A stretch of 64,000 nucleotides of DNA from positions 62,001 to 126,000 of the forward strand of contig CAWHVQ010000004.1 of assembly GCA_963832895.1 (NCBI GenBank). The letters run 5' to 3'. The stretch is from JAMXLO01 sp963832895 (GTDB lineage Bacteria > Pseudomonadota > Alphaproteobacteria > Acetobacterales > Acetobacteraceae). The translations under genes were made by a program, and so were the position numbers. This document shows, piece after piece, positions 61,106 to 64,000 of the stretch; within the stretch, counting starts at the first letter, position 1; each line of letters starts with the position of its first letter. Below the pieces are notes generated by a model that worked only from the letters and a program-made list of their open reading frames with translations, was not told the origin of the DNA and did not search any database.

Positions 61106-61267
61106 TCATCGTGGCGTGGCAGCCACGTGGGAAGCGCGGCCCCTGCCGGGCTTTGCCAATCCTGGTCCGCGGCCAAGGCGCACGAAAACGATCCAGAGAC
61201 CGCCTGTCACCATACCGAGGCAAAACCAGGCGCCGATAATCTGAAAAATCCACTGCCACCAGTACAT
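61106..61267 (-). CDS. Small single-helix membrane protein
   Basis: A 53-aa frame too short for automatic calling: MYWWQWIFQIIGAWFCLG, then MVTGGLWIVFVRLGRGPG and a basic, Gly/Arg-rich tail. It is one clear transmembrane helix with an inside-positive tail. AGGTGA lies 8 nt upstream of the ATG at 61267. I recognise no family. It lies between livF and the hydrogenase-like cluster and could be a small subunit or a regulator; nothing further is claimed. Confidence 0.5.
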   Translation of the reverse strand: MYWWQWIFQIIGAWFCLGMVTGGLWIVFVRLGRGPGLAKPGRGRASHVAATPR

Positions 61268-61533
61268 GGCAACGCTCACCTGCTCTATCTCGACAGGAGG
61301 AACCTAGTCTCCAATTCGTGTCTATGATGTTGCCCACTTCATACATCGAATACATTCCGGAGGCGTTACCCGCACGGGTAATCACTGCCTCGCGTTCTCC
61401 TGAACGGAGTTCCTGCTCCTTTCGGATAAAACGGCCCGGCGCGCCGGCCCAATAAAATGGGATCCGACTTATCCATTAGTTAATCTTTCACCTTTCTCAT
61501 CCCTTGTCGCGCGACCCGCGTGGAGAGTGCGAC

Positions 61534-61992
61534 GTGGATGATGTTCACCTCTGGCTGCAGGACCAGCCGCTTCTGCGGTCGCTTGCTCCACAGCATGTCG
61601 CGTGCGTTCGACAAATCACTCGAAGCGCGCAATTCGCGGCCGACGAGTTCGTGTTCCACGCCGCCGAACCGGCAGACCAATTCTATCTGCTGCGCGACGG
61701 TCTCGTCGCACTGCAGATGCAGCCGCGCGACGGACCGATCACGCTCGCCACGATCGGGGCCGGTGAGTTTCTCGGTGTATCATGGCTGCTTACGCCCCGT
61801 ACCTGGACATGGGACGCCCGCGCGCTTCAGGCAGTCAGCGCGCTGGCGATCGACGTGGGACAATTGATCGCGCTCTGCGAGCAGGAGCATTCCCTGGGGT
61901 ATCGCTTCATGAAGCAGGTCGGCTCCGTCCTGGAGTGGCGCTTTCTGAACACTGCGCTTCAGGCGGCCGATCTGTATGCGGACTGGTCCTGA
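61534..61992 (+). CDS. HoxI-like protein with a cyclic-nucleotide-binding fold
   Basis: A 152-aa protein that is a single cyclic-nucleotide-binding fold with no DNA-binding domain: QLLRSL-type opening (QPLLRSLAPQHVACVRQITR), FYLLRDGLVALQM, and GAGEFLGVSWLL. It directly precedes NuoE/NuoF-like subunits. In Cupriavidus necator the soluble NAD-reducing hydrogenase has an accessory subunit HoxI of this size and fold, so this is probably its counterpart. The start at GTG 61534 has GGAGAG 6 nt upstream; a TTG at 61504 is also open. Nucleotide-binding residues cannot be judged. Confidence 0.65.
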   Translation: MDDVHLWLQDQPLLRSLAPQHVACVRQITRSAQFAADEFVFHAAEPADQFYLLRDGLVALQMQPRDGPITLATIGAGEFLGVSWLLTPRTWTWDARALQAVSALAIDVGQLIALCEQEHSLGYRFMKQVGSVLEWRFLNTALQAADLYADWS

Positions 61993-62064
61993 GTGACTCA
62001 CCGCGCTCCTCCTCGTCATGACGGAGTGTCTCGCTCATTGGGCAGTTGGTATGGGGGGTGATCG

Positions 62065-62598
62065 ATGAAGCACGCGCCAGCTCCGGATTCACCGGTCAGC
62101 CAGGACTTCATCGACAGAGTTCTGGCGAGGCAGGCCGGGCGTCCGGGCGCGCTCCTGGCGATCCTGCAGCAGGTCCAGAACAATCACCCTCGAAAGTATC
62201 TGCCGCTCGAGACGCTGCACTACATCGCAACCAGAACAGCGGTTCCCCTCTCGAGGATTTACAGCGTCGCGACGTTCTTCGCGTTGTTCAACCTCCAACC
62301 GCAGGGCCGCGACACGGTATCGGTCTGCCGCGGCACCGCATGCCACACCAGGGGTTCGCGCGATCTGTTCGAGAACCTGCTTATGAAGTTCGGGTTCCAG
62401 TCCTCGTCGGACGGCGAGACGGAGCAGTTGTCGCTCACCACTCCCGACGGCGGCACGACACTGCGAACCGTGGCCTGCTTCGGTCAGTGCGCGCTCGCTC
62501 CAGTCATCGAAATCAACCACGCGATCTTCGGCCACATGAATGAAACCACGTTGCAGCGGGAACTGAAAGCGCTCGATCAACGGGGAGCTTCGACATGA
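62065..62598 (+). CDS. HoxE/NuoE-like [2Fe-2S] diaphorase subunit
   Basis: A 177-aa thioredoxin-like [2Fe-2S] protein. The cluster ligands are in VCRGTACHTRGS (C-x4-C) and VACFGQCALAP (C-x3-C), the standard NuoE/HoxE spacing. GRPGALLAILQQVQNNHPRK and YSVATFFALFNLQPQG are conserved blocks of this family. It would pass electrons within an NAD(P)-linked hydrogenase or formate dehydrogenase complex. GGGGGGTGA precedes the ATG at 62065. The next gene overlaps its stop (ATGA). Confidence 0.88.
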   Translation: MKHAPAPDSPVSQDFIDRVLARQAGRPGALLAILQQVQNNHPRKYLPLETLHYIATRTAVPLSRIYSVATFFALFNLQPQGRDTVSVCRGTACHTRGSRDLFENLLMKFGFQSSSDGETEQLSLTTPDGGTTLRTVACFGQCALAPVIEINHAIFGHMNETTLQRELKALDQRGAST

Positions 62599-64000
62599 CG
62601 CCGATCCGCGACGCAAGCGCTTTCAACGCGGTTCGCGATGCCGGGCTGGCCAAGCTGCTGCCGTCGCGGCCACGCATCGCCGTCGGCATGGGCACGTGCG
62701 GAACCGGCAACGGATCGGAGAGTGTCTACCATGCCTTCGCCGATGCCATCGGTAAGCGCGGGCTAGACGTGCAGCTTGTGCAGACCGGGTGCTTTGGTTT
62801 CTGCGCCGAGGAGCCGCTGGTCAACGTGTGGAATCCCGGCGAGCCGCTCATAATGCTGCACCGCGTCAGGCCCGATCACGTCAGCCAGATTCTCGATTGC
62901 CTGACTGGCAATGCATTTCCCCAGGCACTGGTCCTGTGCAAGATCGAGCAGTGGGACCACGTCACGGCGCAGCTCGACTACGGCAGCGGGTTGCCGGATA
63001 TCCCGGCCTGGAACGCGGTGCCGTTCTTCTCCGGACAGAAGAAGATTGTCCTGCGCAACTGTGGCCTCATCGATCCCTCCGACATCGAGGAATACATCGG
63101 GATTGGCGGCTATCAATCACTGCACAAGGTGTTGCACGATAACGCGCCCGAGGCGGTGAACGCACAGATCAAGCTGGCCAAACTCCGCGGCCGTGGCGGT
63201 GCAGGTTTCTCGACCGGCGTGAAATTCGAATATCTGCGCAGAGCGACCGGCGAGCGCAAATATCTCGTATGCAACGCCGACGAAGGTGATCCCGGCGCCT
63301 ACATGAATCGCAACGAGCTTGAGAGCGATCCACACTCGCTGCTCGAGGGCATGGCGATCGGCGGCTACGTCACCGGCGCCACGCAGGGCATCATCTATGT
63401 CCGCGCGGAGTACCCGCTGGCAGTGCACCGGCTTGCTGTCGCCATCGAGCAGGCGCGGACCTATGGCCTGCTGGGAGCGAACATCCTGGGTTGCGGCTTC
63501 AACTTCGACATCGAGCTGGTCGAAGGAGCCGGCGCTTTCGTCTGCGGTGAAGAGACGGCGCTGATCAGCTCGCTCGAGGGGATGTCGGGCCGCTCGCGGC
63601 CGCGCCCGCCGTATCCCGCCCAGAAGGGCCTGTGGGGGCATCCGACAAACATCAACAACGTCGAGACCTGGTTCAACATCCCGCCCATCGTCGCAAAGGG
63701 GCCGGAGTGGTTCACCTCGATCGGCAGCGTTGCCAGCCCCGGCACCAAGGTGTTCTCGCTGGTGGGCAAGATCCGGAATACCGGCCTTGTCGAGATGCCT
63801 CTCGGCACCCCGCTCAGCAAGTTCGTCTATGACGCGGGCGGCGGCACCATGCCCGGCCATAGCGTGAAGGCGGTGCAGACGGGCGGCCCGTCCGGCGGCT
63901 GCATACCTCACGACATGCTCGACACGCCCGTCGATTTCGAATCACTCGGCAAGCTGGGCTCCATCATGGGTTCCGGCGGCATGGTGGTGATGGACGACGA
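62595..64000 (+). CDS. HoxF/NuoF-like FMN- and NAD(P)-binding diaphorase subunit, partial
   Basis: The N-terminal 468 residues of a NuoF-type protein; the window ends inside it. An N-terminal thioredoxin-like extension (residues 27-90: RIAVGMGTCGTGNGSE and TGCFGFCAEEPLV) has only three visible cysteines (C35, C66, C70), so a [2Fe-2S] cluster there is uncertain. The FMN/NAD domain follows: LRGRGGAGFSTGVKFEYLRR, VCNADEGDPGAYMNRNE, and GAGAFVCGEETALISSLEG. The C-terminal iron-sulfur domain lies beyond the window. Whether the partner is a [NiFe] hydrogenase or a formate dehydrogenase cannot be seen, but the HoxI-like gene upstream favours hydrogenase. Confidence 0.9.
   Translation, partial: MTPIRDASAFNAVRDAGLAKLLPSRPRIAVGMGTCGTGNGSESVYHAFADAIGKRGLDVQLVQTGCFGFCAEEPLVNVWNPGEPLIMLHRVRPDHVSQILDCLTGNAFPQALVLCKIEQWDHVTAQLDYGSGLPDIPAWNAVPFFSGQKKIVLRNCGLIDPSDIEEYIGIGGYQSLHKVLHDNAPEAVNAQIKLAKLRGRGGAGFSTGVKFEYLRRATGERKYLVCNADEGDPGAYMNRNELESDPHSLLEGMAIGGYVTGATQGIIYVRAEYPLAVHRLAVAIEQARTYGLLGANILGCGFNFDIELVEGAGAFVCGEETALISSLEGMSGRSRPRPPYPAQKGLWGHPTNINNVETWFNIPPIVAKGPEWFTSIGSVASPGTKVFSLVGKIRNTGLVEMPLGTPLSKFVYDAGGGTMPGHSVKAVQTGGPSGGCIPHDMLDTPVDFESLGKLGSIMGSGGMVVMDD

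Noticed and set aside
1..64000. tRNA, rRNA, CRISPR array, prophage or complete insertion sequence
   Set aside because: Reading both strands, I found no tRNA-like T-arm and acceptor pairing, no spaced direct repeats, and no transposase, integrase or phage structural motifs. A trained search could still find a weak tRNA.

Overview
The window looks like chromosomal DNA of a high-GC alphaproteobacterium, most likely a member of the Acetobacteraceae. Supporting signs are an HslV with the alphaproteobacterial N-terminal propeptide, a SAM-II riboswitch ahead of metZ, a DUF1127 protein, bacterial Ku, and a decayed copy of a protein family I associate from memory with Acetobacteraceae. The genus cannot be fixed from sequence alone. 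No rRNA, tRNA, CRISPR array, intact insertion sequence or prophage is visible.

Layout. 0-4.7 kb: a surface-polysaccharide pair (GT9 glycosyltransferase, O-antigen-ligase-like membrane protein), then a CobW GTPase and a WD40 protein. 4.7-9.6 kb: LpoA-type lipoprotein and rsmI with head-to-head overlapping starts, a DUF2061 fusion, a DUF2380 protein and hemW. 9.6-13.5 kb: a loose accessory segment (YbaK-type deacylase, broken paralogue, SDR, A/T-richer beta-propeller gene) lying between hemW and the rph-rdgB pair. 15-30 kb: catabolic and transport genes (two Gfo/Idh oxidoreductases with a phytanoyl-CoA dioxygenase, an acyl-CoA-dehydrogenase-fold enzyme, three MFS carriers counting the one at 33 kb, an orphan family 5 ABC binding protein, a PfkB kinase, an enolase-superfamily enzyme and an aldo/keto reductase) around a bfd-bfr iron-storage pair. 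30-39 kb: hslVU, a Crp/Fnr regulator, a class III cyclase with TPRs, a YHS-RidA fusion and riboswitch-controlled metZ. 39-45 kb: a Phd-VapC toxin-antitoxin locus, apaG, folE, a CmcJ-like enzyme, a LysR regulator, a large palindrome, a hydrolase and an NHL protein. 45-51.6 kb: a scar joining two gene remnants, then a polyamine neighbourhood (ornithine decarboxylase-like, agmatinase-like, RMD1), nudC and ppa. 53-61 kb: ku, then a branched-chain amino-acid (liv) ABC operon carrying an HtrA-like protease gene between livH and livM. 61-64 kb: a HoxI-like cNMP-fold protein followed by HoxE/NuoE- and HoxF/NuoF-like subunits, the start of a probable NAD(P)-linked hydrogenase or similar enzyme that runs off the end.

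The most unusual feature is a set of otherwise intact genes broken by single-base frameshifts (adenosine-kinase-like, Phd antitoxin, agmatinase, nudC, livM, cyclase, plus one uncertain paralogue). All shift in the same sense (+1), and four lie directly against a GTAC tetranucleotide. Systematic base-calling error is the simplest explanation, but the shared context deserves checking. The parts most likely to reward follow-up biologically are the hydrogenase-like cluster at the right end, the SAM-II riboswitch, and the YHS-RidA and DUF2061 fusions.
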